A stretch of DNA of 64,000 nt, from the NCBI GenBank assembly GCA_033060915.1, contig CM065384.1, positions 14,385,001 through 14,449,000 of the forward strand. Reading direction: 5' to 3'. A program made the position numbers and the translations under genes. This stretch comes from Euryodendron excelsum (taxonomy: Eukaryota > Streptophyta > Magnoliopsida > Ericales > Pentaphylacaceae). The notes below the pieces were generated by a model. The model was not told the DNA's origin. It made no database searches and saw nothing but the letters and a program-made list of their open reading frames with translations. Positions within the stretch are counted from its first letter, which is position 1. The number at the start of each line of letters is the position of its first letter. Below are positions 11,925 to 23,879 of this stretch, in pieces.

Positions 11925-13111
11925 ATGAGTGACAAAACTAGTAAGAGCTTGAACAAATCCAAGACTATGGCCAAAAATCCGACTAAGTCTAAGGAGTTTA
12001 AAGGGAAGGCTACGACGGCAAGTGCTTCTAAGGAGGTTTATGATGCCTCTAGATTCTTAGGGGTCCACATAGAAAAGGCATATAGAAAAGTGTGGATCCA
12101 AAATGAAGCCATCATTGAGAGACAGATAAGGCTCAATGATTTTAACGAGTTTAGGTGGGAGAAAGAGTTTACTGATAGAGGTTGGCTAGGGTTGGCCTCG
12201 TATAAGGGGGAACGCATTTTAACCATGTGTGATGTGCTGAGTTTATGGCTAACATCTCATCCTCGATAGTTGAAAAGGGGAGTCAGCAGATCAAGACTTA
12301 GGTTCGGAGGAAGGAAATCATTTTAGAGCCCAATACTTTTGTGAGATACTTTGGGCTCAGGTGGGTAGCAAATTCCTAGTTCGAGTACCCCGATGTAAGT
12401 GCCCCTCCTTTGTCGGTCATTTGTGAGGAATTGTTTAAGCAAAGAGAAATTTGGGATGGGGAGGTGCAATGTAGTAAGTTGAAGCTGAGGGCTAAATACC
12501 TCATCCTATTTTTGTTCCCCTGCTACTCTTTGCTACCACTAAAAAGAATTATGGACATAAACCTTAACTGAGCACAGCTGCTATGGGCCATTGGGACGGA
12601 GAAGACCCTTGACTTGCCCCGATATATGTTCATGCAATTCTACCATGCCTACACACATCCTAATCCTCGGGGATTGATTCCCTTTACTTGCATGCTTACC
12701 GAGTTGATTAGGAACTCGAAAGCAAAGATTTCCCGGGATCTCATTACATAGGATCAGGATAGTCCCATAGATGATAACACTTTGAGCCATTCTGAGGACT
12801 AAAAGAAGAGAAAGAGAAAGTTAGAGGACTTGACAAAAAAAGTGAGGGGTGAGGGAGTGCCAAGGCAAAGAAAGAGCTCAAGGGCCCAAATCGCTAGTTT
12901 GCAGGGCGCTGTGGAACAGTAGGGGTAGAAATTGGATTCCTTGATTACTTCAACCGATACTTGGTTGAAGAATATTAATAATCATGTAGAGAGGCATACT
13001 ACTATCTTTCAGAAGATGCTCACAATGATGATGAGGGGGCAGCCAACGGCTGGAAGGGCTGATGACAATGATGATGAGGATGACCTTTGGGAGTTTAGAC
13101 TGTGTCTTTAG
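11925..13111 (+). pseudogene. Extra 3' ORF of the Athila-like element (degenerate)
   Basis: Starts at the ATG at 11925 (MSDKTSKSLNKSK..., Lys/Ser-rich). It contains YDASRFLGVHIEKAYRKVW, similar to the 'putative plant transposon protein' ORFs found between pol and the 3' LTR of Athila elements. The first frame stops at 12269. A frameshift and several stops follow, but the protein can be traced through FVRYFGLRWV, YMFMQFYHAYTHPN and a Lys/Arg-rich segment. It ends in an acidic tail (DDNDDEDD) at 13111. The molecular function of these extra ORFs is not established. The position between integrase and the PPT fits the lineage. Confidence 0.65.
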
Positions 13112-14833
13112 TCAATGTATTCACTTTCCAGTCTAAAACTCTTATTTCTTTTGTTTTCTTCTTGGGATGTTTGGCCGTTTTGGATGTTATGGATTATTAT
13201 TTTTTTGGAATTAGATGGATAGACTTTTGTTTCAAATGTTTTGATATAATTTATACATAGTATCAATTGGATTTAATGAGTTATTGAGGCAAGTTGTTAT
13301 GCATCCAATGGACGTTGAATTCATTTAAAACAGGTCAGTTTTCTAGTTCCATTGTAACGTCATATGACTCTTCGCATTCTAAAGTTAAGTAGATACATTT
13401 TGTCTGAAGGATGTGTTGAGATTTTCTTGGGAATTAGGACCATATCAAAAACATTGTGTGTTGTAATTTTAAAGGCTGAGACAACTAGTGACCATTGCAT
13501 TCCATTGTTGAGCAGATTATCATGTTGATTCTACAAACTTGAATATTTTAATACATAACCGTTTGTATTACACTGAAAGAGAGAGGATAGCTTGCAATAT
13601 GCACAAGTCGTGTCACTAAAGTAAAATTATTATAATTTTATGTAATTTCATCCAAGAAGTGGAGATTGAACTTCGTGAGCTTTAAAGTCTAATAATCGCC
13701 TTTTTGAGTGATTTACATTTACTCAAGGATATAATTATTGACTTTCATTCATTGAATAGCTTCATTATGTTTGATTTTGGTTTACATGTGGAGTACTAGT
13801 TGTAGTATTGACACCTTATACACTCTTGAAGTTTTGATTTGATATGTTTTTGGGATTATAAAAGTATAGGTCATTTCATTCCATTAAGTCATTAATGTTT
13901 ATATTTCTTTCTCGATATTCGTATACACATGAGCCCAAAATTTTGTCAATGCGAAATGCCAGAGATGGTACATTGCTTATATTTTTTGTGAAGTTGAAAA
14001 TGTATGAAGATGAAAAGTAAAGAAAAGAAAAGAAAGGGATAAAAAGGAGTTGAAAAGAAAAAAATATATATTCAAATGAAAAAGAAGTGAAGGAAGATGA
14101 AAAAATTTAAAAGTTATTCAAAAGATTGGAAGTTTTAAAGTAAATGTTCATTAATCATCAAGTGTAATACACATGTATATATTGAAATCTATTCCCACTT
14201 TCTATTCTCTTACATGAGTCTTCTTTCATTCACCATCCACATGACCATAATATCCAAAATTACATAAATCTTTAATTCAATCGTGTATAAGTCATCAATG
14301 TCAATTCTCTACTTGTTGCTTCGACTATAAACATTCTTTCATGAAGCTATGCTAAGTCAATACACTACTTATCTAGCAGTTTTTGATGTTTTGGAATGGC
14401 TCTATTGCATGTGCTTTACATTTACTCGTAAAACGAGTATTCCACTGAGAGAACCTATGTGTTTAAATATTTTTGAGTGTATGACTGGAGAAATTTGAAT
14501 CAAAACTGTAGGATGAGATTATTGTGAGCGTAATGGTTGATTTTCGGTAACATGATTATATTCAGACACATGAGTCTCTCAATTGTGTTTCACTTGACAG
14601 TTTTATAATTTGTATGTTGAGTAAGGGTTGATTTGAATTCTTTACATTGTTATATATTTGGGAACTGTTGTCGTAAATTGTTTTTGATATTGATGTTTGT
14701 GGGTACCGTCTTTGGAAACCCTCACGAGACACCACTCGTCCACTAGGGTAACCTAGGGGTTCAAAGGATTGGTGTATTCACTAAATACACCCGAGACTCC
14801 TACGAAAGTGCAGATTATGTTTTCTTTTCTTAG
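13112..14833 (+). other. Athila 3' untranslated spacer, no gene seen
   Basis: About 1.7 kb of AT-rich sequence without a coherent frame, including an A/G-rich patch at 14000-14130. It lies between the extra ORF and the polypurine tract. Confidence 0.6.
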
Positions 14834-14870
14834 TTTTGCTAAGGACTAGCAAAAGGTTAGTTGGGGGGTG
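14834..14870 (+). other. Inverted repeat plus polypurine tract before the Athila 3' LTR
   Basis: TTTTGCTA (14834-14841) and TAGCAAAA (14847-14854) form a perfect 8-bp inverted repeat around AGGAC. GGTTAGTTGGGGGGTG follows, ending just before the LTR. A similar 'TTTTGCT..AGCAAAA' element followed by a G-rich tract is a familiar feature upstream of Athila 3' LTRs. The G-rich tract primes plus-strand DNA synthesis. Confidence 0.7.
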
Positions 14871-16286
14871 TGATTGTACCTTAAAAGTGCAATCATTGGT
14901 CTTTAATGTTCCTTTGTAAGGCTTAGAGTAGGTGTAATTGTATTATCTTATTTGTGTATTATGAATAAACTAGAATTGGTTGTCTTTGCAAGTATTTAAA
15001 GCTAAGGGAGTTTATTTAGAGTCAAAGAAGTAATCTGGTTTGCGAGCATGGCTTGTCGAGGAATGTTGCTAGGGCCCTGTTTCGGAAAACATGCAAGTTT
15101 TCATTTATAGCTTAGAATGGGATGAATGATACGTTGTTGGAAAGCTCTCTTCAAGCTACACATGTTTGCGTCTAATAAGCATCACCAAATTATGACTCCT
15201 AGAGCCTCAAATAAGTCGAAACCAAAAAGGCTAAAAAATGGATCCAGCATTAAAGCACCCTATATGCCATTCGAACGGCAAGAAGCAAAAATAAGAGGAA
15301 AAATGGCATGGCGTTCGAACGCTGGTTCTTGGTGTTCGAATGGTGAAGAACAATGCAAGAGGTGTTTGAACGCCCGTTTTGCTATTCGAACTTCAAGGCA
15401 AATTTTTGACAAATTCTAGAGTTTGGATTGCAATCCCTATAAATACCAAGCCATTATGTTAGAAGCAAAGAAAGTAGGAGGCAGCCATTGTAGAGGTTTT
15501 TGTAGTTTTTACACTAGAATAGCTTACATTTATTAGTTTGTTGCTTATATGTAATCGGATTCACTTCAATACAAGTTCTTTAGATTCCTTGCGTTCTATT
15601 CGAGATTTGTTTTATCTCTTTGCATTAAATCATTATTTTCAGTGTTTATTCCATTATTTCAAAACTTTTTCTAGATGGAGATGAGTAGCTAAACCTTCCT
15701 ATCTCGGGATTAATTGTGAAGACCAATTGAAAGTCTTAGATGAACAAAAGAGGTGAGATTTCAGGTTTCAAAGCTAAATATTCTATTTTTATCTTTCTTT
15801 TTGTTCTTCGTTCTAGAAATCTTTGATAACTTAGATGATTGATTATATTCGGTAACATTTATGCATGAGTCTATATTTAGTATATGCGCTGCACGAACCG
15901 ATTGTATTCGTCCTTAAATCTAAACACCCGATTTATTCTAGAAGTTGAATTTTTAAAAAACACTTAGCTTTTATCACTAAAGCTTCCGAATCCGAGACTC
16001 ACGACGTAGTTGAAGGATTTGAGTTATAAAATTATCTCCTTTAAAATTCTAAGAAACACAATTGATTGGATCAATTAATCCCGAGACTTGTTTTCATTAC
16101 TTTAAAATCAAACATTGTTTAAGTTGTTTAGTATCTACTTGTTAGTTAATTTAGATCATCAAACCTTTTCCAAAACAATCATAATTTTATTTTCTTTTTA
16201 GAATTATTTTGTTTGAATTTTTGTGAGCGATTGAGAGGCTTGTTCTAGTTCTTTCGATCCTGTGCACATAGCTCCATATGGGAATG
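14871..16286 (+). mobile_element. Athila-like 3' LTR, first part (interrupted)
   Basis: Begins TGATTGTACCTTAAAAGTGC immediately after the polypurine tract. It contains the TTCGAA-centred motif cluster at 15268-15392 and a TATA-like CTATAAATACC at about 15438-15448. At 16286 it is broken by the solo LTR at 16287-21067 and resumes for about 40 bases to a CTACA end near 21111. Uninterrupted it would be about 1.46 kb. The matching 5' LTR is absent. Confidence 0.7.
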
Positions 16287-16608
16287 TGTAAGCACCCCAT
16301 TTTTGCTAGCTCGGCAATCTCCGGCCCGACCGAATGTAGTCTTCAAACACCACACCACGTGCAAGCTCAAGATGAGCCTTTCAATCTTCAATCCAGTCAA
16401 TTGCTCGCTTCTCGGGCCCACAAAGGCCCGCTGGAGCCATAAGCACCATCATTCCAGGCAGCTTTCCAGGTCGGGCAGTCTCGAAAACCAATGACATCCA
16501 GGTAGCTTCACGAGATTGGGCGATCTCAGGGACCAACACCTCGTCAAGTTCCAGACAATTCACTTCTGGTGCCTGCTAGCCCGCCAATGTAGAATGTCCG
16601 TCATTCAG

Positions 16609-16795
16609 TAGTTCTCTGAGACCAGGCGTTCTCAAAGACCAACACCACCCTCATAGGTAGCTTTCTGGGACCAAGCATTCTCAGGAACCAACACCACCCT
16701 ACAGGTAGCTCTCTGAGACCAGGCATTCTTAGAGACCAACACCACATGGGTAGTTTTCTGAGACCGGGCGGTCTCGGGAACCAACACCTAGGTCA
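16609..16795 (+). repeat. About four 47-bp tandem units in the U3 of family B copy 1
   Basis: Units of the type GTAGCTCTCTGAGACCAGGC followed by 'ATTCTTAGAGACCAACACCA' begin near 16609, 16657, 16705 and 16750. The inverse array is at about 55150-55330 in the other family B LTR. Confidence 0.7.
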
Positions 16796-17274
16796 ACACC
16801 GGTGCTTGCTAGCCTGACTCGGTGAAAAATGACCAAACCTGCTTCTTGGGCCTCTAGGCACGTTTTGAGAAAGCTCAAAATCCCTCAAAACGACAAGTCC
16901 CCCCTTTCTAAATGTTACTAAACTGTTAGGCGTCCCCGCAAGCCGTTTGGTCCAATTCCGCTCCCATTCCGGCTGATTCCGGTCAGAATGGCCATTTTGC
17001 CCCTAAACACTTCAGTACTGCACAAACCACACCAAACGGTAAAAGACTCTCCTGAAAACATCCCTGAATGACTCGGTGCACTTAACATGACATTCTGATC
17101 CATTCCTAACCACTCCCAGCCTAAACCAGCTAAAATGACCATTTTGCCCTTGGCGCCCTGAACGCCCCCCAAAACGACACCGGTCCTTAGTTATTGAGCA
17201 TCGATTTCGTCATGAGCCCCTGTCTAACCTAAGGATCACCTCACGACACCAAACACCCATGACTCGACAAAAGT

Positions 17275-17720
17275 TCGCTGGAGCGTCTCACAAACGCTCC
17301 GCCTAAATCACCTTTTCTCCCGATTTCCTGGATTATAACGCAGCGTCAAATGACTTAAGAAATGTGTAAACTAGGGAATTCCCGAAAGCTCGTGCACAGA
17401 TCTTTCCATCAATACGGCTCGATCGGATAGATCGCTTCCCAAAGCCCTCCATCGTACGGTGCAAAAACTACAACTTTCAGCGACCCCTGGAGCGTCTCGC
17501 AGATGCTCTGCCAAGGTTAACTTTTTCTCCGATTCCCTTATTGAAACGCACCATCAAATGACTTGAGAAATGCGTAAATCTGGGAATTCCCGAAAGTATT
17601 TCTAGAGTACTTTCCATCGGTACAATTCGATCGAAAAGATCGCTTCCCAAAGGCCTTGATCACATAACACAAAGACAACCACTTTTGAACACCCTCGGAG
17701 CGTATCACAGACGCTCTCTA
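17275..17720 (+). repeat. Three tandem units of about 210 bp, each led by an inverted repeat
   Basis: Units begin at about 17277, 17487 and 17696 with GGAGCGTCTCACAAACGCTC-like sequence (arms GGAGCGT and ACGCTCC). They continue with shared text such as GGGAATTCCCGAAAG and GATCGCTTCCCAAAG. They lie 400-800 bp upstream of the TATA box. The matching region of the other family B LTR is 54260-54710. Confidence 0.7.
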
Positions 17721-18099
17721 AAAATGCTCTTTTTTGTACGCTTCCCGATATGATATCCCGCACTTCCAAACACAATTCAAACTTTTTAAAAACATGAAAG
17801 TCCACAAGAAACCCTAAGAGAACACCGTGGGTGCAACTGATTCCCCCAAAATCTTCCCGATTGGCTTAATTATCGAGGCAAAGTTTGGACGAACCTTCCC
17901 GGTGATAGAGCGTATGCTACATGCACTCAAATTTTGATCAGATCGACCAAATTTCTATCAACAGTCGAGATTGAGTCAGTACAATGGGTGCCACGTGGCG
18001 TTCTGCCAGTGGAATAATACCTATGCATGTAGCACATGCGCCTGTGTAAATTTTACACAGGCGCATGTCCTACTTGCACTAATGTCCGAAAGTTATGCC

Positions 18100-18107
18100 T
18101 ATAAATA
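18100..18107 (+). promoter_or_regulatory. Putative TATA box of family B LTR copy 1
   Basis: TATAAATA in the context GCCTATAAATAGTGGCC, about 1.8 kb from the LTR start. It agrees with the plus orientation inferred from the LTR termini. Confidence 0.6.
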
Positions 18108-19330
18108 GTGGCCTCCCCCTTTGCATATTCTAGATCCGAAATTGATGCGAAGCCCTACTGAAATCACTCCACAACCTCGAATCTCTATACATATTCTCCT
18201 CCTCCAACACTTAGGCTAGATTCCACCACCCTAAAGGCTATACACTTCACTTACATAGCCTTATACACCACTAAACACTCCCTACCAAACTTCCAAGCCT
18301 TCTTGAAGTCATTCAAGATCCAATCAAGGCATCTGTTGAAGACTACAAGTGTGTGAAAGGCAAAAGGTGGTATCCCTTTTACATTTGTGTCTTTCCCCAC
18401 TCTTCTCTTCTCCCTCCTAGCCTACTTAGGCTATTCTCTATTTTAACCCCCCATTCTTGCATGCTTGAGCCAAAAGGGCTCTTAGATCTTATCTAGAGGA
18501 AAGCAAGTGAGAGCCACTGTGTAGGGGGACCTCTCACTAGCCTACTTTAAGATGGTATGGTCTAGGAGCCCCTTGTTTATGTGGTGTAGCCTAAAAGTCT
18601 TGTATGTGATCATGACCCCTTGCATATTACTATTTTGATCATGTCTTGTGTGCTTGGCTTCATTTTTATGCTTATTGCCATGTTCTACAATGCTTACATT
18701 ACTCCTACCTCCATGTCATTTTCAAGCTCTATATTTCTTTCAAAAATTGTTCCAAGAGTTGGCTCCTTAAAACTTAGGATGGGACTTTAGAAATCATGCC
18801 TTTAAAGATCCCCTACTAACCTCCCTAACTCTCACTTTGGCATAATGACATTTTAACTTGCATAAGGGTTGCTTTCTAATTATCTAATTTTCAAGATTTT
18901 CATTTTTTTAAGTGTAGTGGTTGGAATGGCCCCATGGAACCCTCTTTAGAGTGGTCTCTCTTTTGTTTGGCCATACGTACCCTCTCTTGATATAATGGTT
19001 CCCTTAGAAAATGGTTTTCAAAATCCTTCTCCAAAGATGATTTTCAAAAATGCATTCTCTCCATCTTTGCATTAAAAATAGTGCTTCAAAAAGTTGTCAT
19101 CATGTTGATATTTTACCCTTTATACTCTTGTCAAGATAATGGTTATAATGGCCATGAGGAAACCTTCATTGGAATGGTCTCCAAACACCAACCATGTAAA
19201 CCATGTTCTTAACTAAAGTCAAAATTTTCATGGAAATGATCTTCAAGAAGATTGCCAACCCAAGTCCATTGTATTGCATGTTTTGTTCTTTCCAAAAGTA
19301 CATTAAACCAATTTTCAAAATCATTTTCCA

Positions 19331-19640
19331 ATCCAACCCTAGGTTAATTTGACCCTAGTTGACCAACCCTAGGTTAACTTAACCCTAGTTGTCCAACCCT
19401 AGGCTAACTTGACCCTAGTTGACCAACCCTAGGTTAACTTGACCCCAGTTCATCAACCTTAGGTTAACTTGACCCTAGTTCACTCACCTTAGGTTAACCT
19501 AACCCTAAGTCATCCTAACCTTAGGCTAACCCTACCTTAGTTAGTTAACCATAGGTCATCTTAATCCTAGGTTAACCTAACCTAACCCAAGTTAGTTAAC
19601 TTTAGGTTACCCCTAACCCTAGGCCAACCCAACCTAGGTT
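19331..19640 (+). repeat. 30-bp tandem array (CCCTAGGTTAACTTGACC type)
   Basis: About ten units with a regular 30-bp period at first (unit starts 19337, 19367, 19397, 19427, 19457), decaying to the right. The core is CCCTAGGTTAACTTGACC then CTAGTTGACCAA. The inverse array is at about 52390-52745 in the other family B LTR. Confidence 0.8.
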
Positions 19641-20129
19641 AGTATACTCTAAGGTTCCAACTTTTGAACCCTTTTCCAAATGATCATTCAATTTTAAACT
19701 ATTCTCATAACCTATTTTTCCAAAACCTCCTACTCTCTTGATTTCAAAGAAATCAACTCTCTAAACTCTTTAAATATTCCTACACTCCATTTTCAAGGCA
19801 TTTTCAAAAATACTTTCAAAAGGTCACAAACCTAAGGTGTCTCTAGCCCCCCTTATAGTTAGGGATTCCAAGGACAAGTAATAAATCAAGAACAACCTCT
19901 AAGGTTGTCCATATTAGGATTCCAAACCCTTAGCCATTTCCAAAATCCACTTTAAAAAACTAATTCATCCAAACATTCTAAAGTCATGCCTCCAAGGTAT
20001 TCAGAACAAGACTTCAAAAACACTTTCAAGTTCTCTTGAGTCATGCCAAAGCATTTTCCCAAAACTCTCTTAAGTTGATCCAAAAACATTTTTAAAACAT
20101 GCCACCATCCAATTTCGAGTCAAAACTTC

Positions 20130-20305
20130 CAAGACCTTAAAGTGTCTTAAACTCTTCCAAAGACCTCAAAGTGTCTTAAAACTCTTCCAAAGACCTCAAA
20201 GTGTTTTAAAACTTTTTCAAAGACCACAAAGAGTCTTCGACTTTCAAAGACCTCAAAGTGTGTTAAACTTTTCCAAAGACCTCAAAGTGTCTTCAAACCT
20301 TCCAA
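20130..20305 (+). repeat. 33-bp repeats of the type TTCCAAAGACCTCAAAGTGT
   Basis: Six imperfect units in the 3' half of family B copy 1, with two or three diverged units in the inverse copy near 51820-51910. Confidence 0.65.
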
Positions 20306-21067
20306 AGGCCCTAATGCTCTTATTTTCCATCGAGCTCTTGCCTGAACTACGAATGACCTGATTCTCGCCAAATGAGATACGTAAGCAACCTAAAATGGTG
20401 CGGTCATAACTTTTATTTCAACTCCAATCCCTTTTTCAAAAATTCCAATCAATTCAAAGTTTTCATTCTAAACTCTTTCAGAACCCCCATTATTTTCAAA
20501 CTTCTTCCAAAACTTACATCATGCATCATTCATCCAAAAAGTGATGACTAAACCTCTTTTTCAAAGTTCTAAAGTGGATATTAAGTGGACAATGGTAACC
20601 GATTATTCTAGTGAGTGAACAAAGGGTGATCAGACATGTAGGTACCGAAAGGGCGGGGTAGGGTGATGATCTTAGGATATCTTCCCTACATGTAACCAAA
20701 CCCCGAACCATAGATTTCTGTTTTCAAATGACCAAAATGGAGTTATTTTTCAAAAGGGCTTAAATCTTCCCAAGGGTTGCCAAACAACCCATTTTCTTAA
20801 AAACCCCTCTTGAGGGAGTTTTCAAAACCTTTTCCAGAAAAACCTTAAGTTTAATCTTCGGATGAACACTTAGTTTTAGGTGCCCTAACTCACCTTAATC
20901 AAGTTAGGTGGCGACTCTTATTTTTCTAAAAAGCCCTTAGTCAAACCAATTTTCAAATCTAGTCACACTTGTCTTTCTACGAGGACGAGTTCTAGTGATA
21001 TAGTTTCGCGCTTTAAGGTCTCCGAGCCGAAAGGATCTTGGACACTCCAAAAAATTGGGGCGCGACA

Positions 21068-21111
21068 GAACGATCTCGTACTCCGAGTATATTCTACTTC
21101 GCCATTCTACA
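21068..21111 (+). mobile_element. Terminal 44 bp of the interrupted Athila 3' LTR
   Basis: Includes the second target-site copy GAACG and ends ...CGCCATTCTACA. The end is placed by the expected CA terminus and is uncertain by a few bases. Confidence 0.5.
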
Positions 21112-22126
21112 CTTAGGATCATCTCAAGCACACATTTGGTACGAGTTAGTAAGGTCCAAGAATTACACTTAAGGTGGATCATATCTGTGGATGTGATTCA
21201 TACACATAGAGATATGATTGCACCAGCTACTTATAATTTCAAACTTAGTTCATAGTCAAAGTGAGCTTGGATAACTCACTTGGTTGGCTATAGCACGTGT
21301 AATCTCTATTCTATAGATTGGTTAGTCTCGACTGTTGGAGTAATTGACTCCAGGTTATTGTGTTAGTGTACTTGGAGTACACTGAACTGAATCAAGATAA
21401 GAACACATTCCCACAACTATCAGTGGTAGTGTCACCTCTTACAACTCCATTAATTACAAAGTGAGTCTTAACCCTGAGGGATTAAAGGACTCAAGTACTT
21501 GGTGGTGTGCACTTTGATTTATCAATAAGTGAGACTTCTATGTAGTCAATACTTTGATAGGTTGGATGTACATTGTTGGGATTTGGGAACATCTAATTTC
21601 AAGATGGTTACCACACTCTTACGAGTAAAGTATTCCTTTCATTCAATATATCGGTTTGATCACTGTAGGCATGTCGGATGTTTTCCTGAAATAGTTTACT
21701 ATAATGTAAAGTAATTATTTATTTTTCAAAATAAATTCATGGAAAATAAATAATCAACAGTGATTAGTGGATGATTGGATTGGTTAATCAAAGTTTAGAT
21801 GTAAATAAAGCTGACAATTTACCATCTTGGTTGTTATTTACGAATACTTCTTCAGTGGGGATTTGGCTTTACGATAATTAGTAGGATAAGGGCCTTGACG
21901 TAATTTTTTATTTTTGGAGGTCAACTACCATCATTTAGTGGAGTTGAAGGTAATTTCACTAATTGTTATATTCATCAAGTTGATGTGCAATTATAGCAAT
22001 TTGGTATTAGCCTAGAATATGGAAACCTTAGAGATCCCCTGCCTACACTTAGAGAGGCATTAGTATATATACATATTAAAAGGGTGGCTGACCACTTTCT
22101 TTTGGAAAGAGAGACACACAGTTGTG

Positions 22127-22158
<32 letters not shown>

Positions 22159-22369
22159 ACGCGCGCGCTTGTGAGTTTCTACCAACTCTTACCATCTCTT
22201 ATGCCTTAGTGATCAAGGAGGAAGAGCCCTAGGTCAAGGAGGCTTAAGCTTTTCAAGTATTCTCATTGTCTAGGGTGTGCAAGGTTCAAAACCATCTTGT
22301 GTTTGGGTGCAATTCTATCATGTTGACTTGCTCAGATGTTCCTTTTCCTTTCAGCGTGGCCATGAAGCA
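21112..22369. other. Non-coding, probably transposon-derived, no gene seen
   Basis: No coherent frame. The style (a TATATATACATATTAAAAGG motif near 22062, followed by a leader-like stretch) suggests an old LTR, but I found no matching second LTR. A TG repeat followed by CG alternation lies at 22128-22168. Confidence 0.4.
22128..22168. repeat. (TG)n microsatellite followed by alternating CG
   Basis: About 15 TG units (22128-22157) pass directly into CACGCGCGCGC. Alternating purine-pyrimidine tracts of this kind can adopt Z-DNA. Confidence 0.9.
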
Positions 22370-22690
22370 CTATTTGGCCACAATTTGATCTCCTCGTAGC
22401 TCCCCCGCTCCCTCAAGTGTCAAGAATTGGATGAGCTGTTGGTAGGTGGAGGGTATTGCTCTCATCCAATGTAGCCATGTTCTCCCCACAATTGCATTGT
22501 ACGGGGATGACACGTCTACCACGATAAATTCGATTTTGAGCACAACTATTCCAGCGCAAACTAACATAACGATCTTCCCGAGCGGCCATATGAGGTTTGA
22601 GTTGAACCTAACTAAGGGTATCTCGGACCTCTAGAGGTAAGCCTCTTTTAGCCCAAGCTTCTTGAACAGGCCAAGGTACATAACTTCAGA
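22370..22690 (-). pseudogene. Fossil fragment of a Tat-like gypsy protease
   Basis: The minus-strand frame from about 22690 reads MYLGLFKKLGLKEAYL, then in a shifted frame FNSNLIWPLGKIVM. The open segment at 22567-22370 has FIVVDVSSPYNAIVGRTWLH, then STYQQLIQF, GELRGDQIVAK. 'SPYNAIVGRTWLH...STYHQ...IRGDQ' is a hallmark of the protease region of Tat/Ogre-type polyproteins. Only about 100 residues remain, with a frameshift and without the active-site triad. No LTR of this copy is recognisable nearby. Confidence 0.75.
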
Positions 22691-22740
22691 GATACATAAA
22701 TTTTACCCACACATTGCACTCCACTCCTCTCTTTCATCCG

Positions 22741-22871
22741 TAATAAGATTTTGAAATAATAAATAACTACTAAAAAAAAAAAAAAAGAGGGATTAGTGGG
22801 GTTAGGTAATAAGATTTTGAAATAACATATAACTACTAAAAAAAAAAAAAAAGAGGGATTAGTGGGGTTAA
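22741..22871. repeat. 66-bp direct tandem duplication
   Basis: Units 22741-22806 and 22807-22871 are nearly identical (TAATAAGATTTTGAAATAA, an A run, GAGGGATTAGTGGGGTTA). This looks like a recent local duplication. Confidence 0.85.
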
Positions 22872-23879
22872 CAGGAGTAATGGACACTTATAGTGTGTCT
22901 CTATTTCTAGTATCTATATGCATGTCGTTTGTGTTACTTTTTGAGGATGTGTCAACAACCTTCAAACAAACAAACAAACAAAAACAAAAACCCAAAAAAA
23001 AAAAAAAAAAACACCACAGGCCGACTGAAGCCTAAAGGTAGCAAAGCCTTCACTTTAGACCCTCAATTTTTGAAGGCCCTAAATTTTTCGAAACCTCACA
23101 TTTTATATAGTAAAAGCCTTATATATATATATATATATTTTTTTTTTTTAAAAAAGGCCCAATCTAGACAAGAATAAAGAAGTTTTGTTATAAAAGAAAG
23201 TCCACAATTAACTACACTAGTGAACTTAAAAACAAAAATATTACTTCGACAAGAAATAAATAAACTGTACAAAAAGAAAAAAATTTTAAGGCCCCAAAAA
23301 TTTAGACCCTAGTCCCAATGAGAAAATATGTTTGTTCGAAGAAAAAAAAAAAGCCTAAAATCAACTAAACTAGTTAACTTCATAAATAAAAAAAAAAAAA
23401 GAAAAAGAAGAAAAGTTTAACAAAAATGATTCTACAAATAAAAAATATTTTGTAGGCTTCAAATTTTTTTAAACTTTACATGCCATTAAGACCTTATATA
23501 GTTCCTATATCTTTTTTTTTAAAAAAATAAAAGCCCCCATGGGAATGAGAAAAACAAATAATCAAAAAAATAAAACTTATAATCGACACACTAATTAACT
23601 TTAAAAGAAAAAACACCAATTTACAAAAGGTTAATAAAATAGTTTTCAACAATATTAAAAATTATTAAAAAAAACCACATTTAAATTATTATTTTATATC
23701 TCAAATTATTTTCAACCAGCCCGTCACTGAAAACTACTACAATGAATATTTATATTTTTTTATACGCTCTTCTTTTCATCTAAAGCTTTCTCCAGTAAAC
23801 GAACGTAAAGAAAGAAAAAAAAAATCACCCCAACCACCTAAGTAAAGTCAAGGATAATCAATAATGAATAATTACATTT
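22872..23879. other. AT-rich non-coding DNA with A and T homopolymers
   Basis: No supported gene. Runs of A or T of 9-17 bases recur. 'CAAACAAACAAACAAA' is at about 22967. Confidence 0.6.

Larger units (their letters stand above)
16287..21067 (+). mobile_element. Solo LTR, family B copy 1 (4781 bp), near-TSD GAATG/GAACG
   Basis: Starts TGTAAGCACCCC and ends GGGGCGCGACA. It is flanked by GAATG (16282-16286) and GAACG (21068-21072), a 5-bp target duplication with one mutation. No primer site follows it, so it is solo, inserted in the Athila 3' LTR. Internal parts in order are: 47-bp repeats (about 16609-16790), hairpin-bearing units of about 210 bp (about 17275-17720), a TATA box (18100-18107), a 30-bp array (19331-19640), and 33-bp repeats (about 20130-20305). 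It is homologous, in opposite orientation, to 51066-55645. Confidence 0.88.

Noticed and set aside
19331..19640. Telomere-like CCCTAG repeats
   Set aside because: The period is 30 bp, not 7, the motif is not CCCTAAA, and the same array sits at the same place in the other family B LTR.
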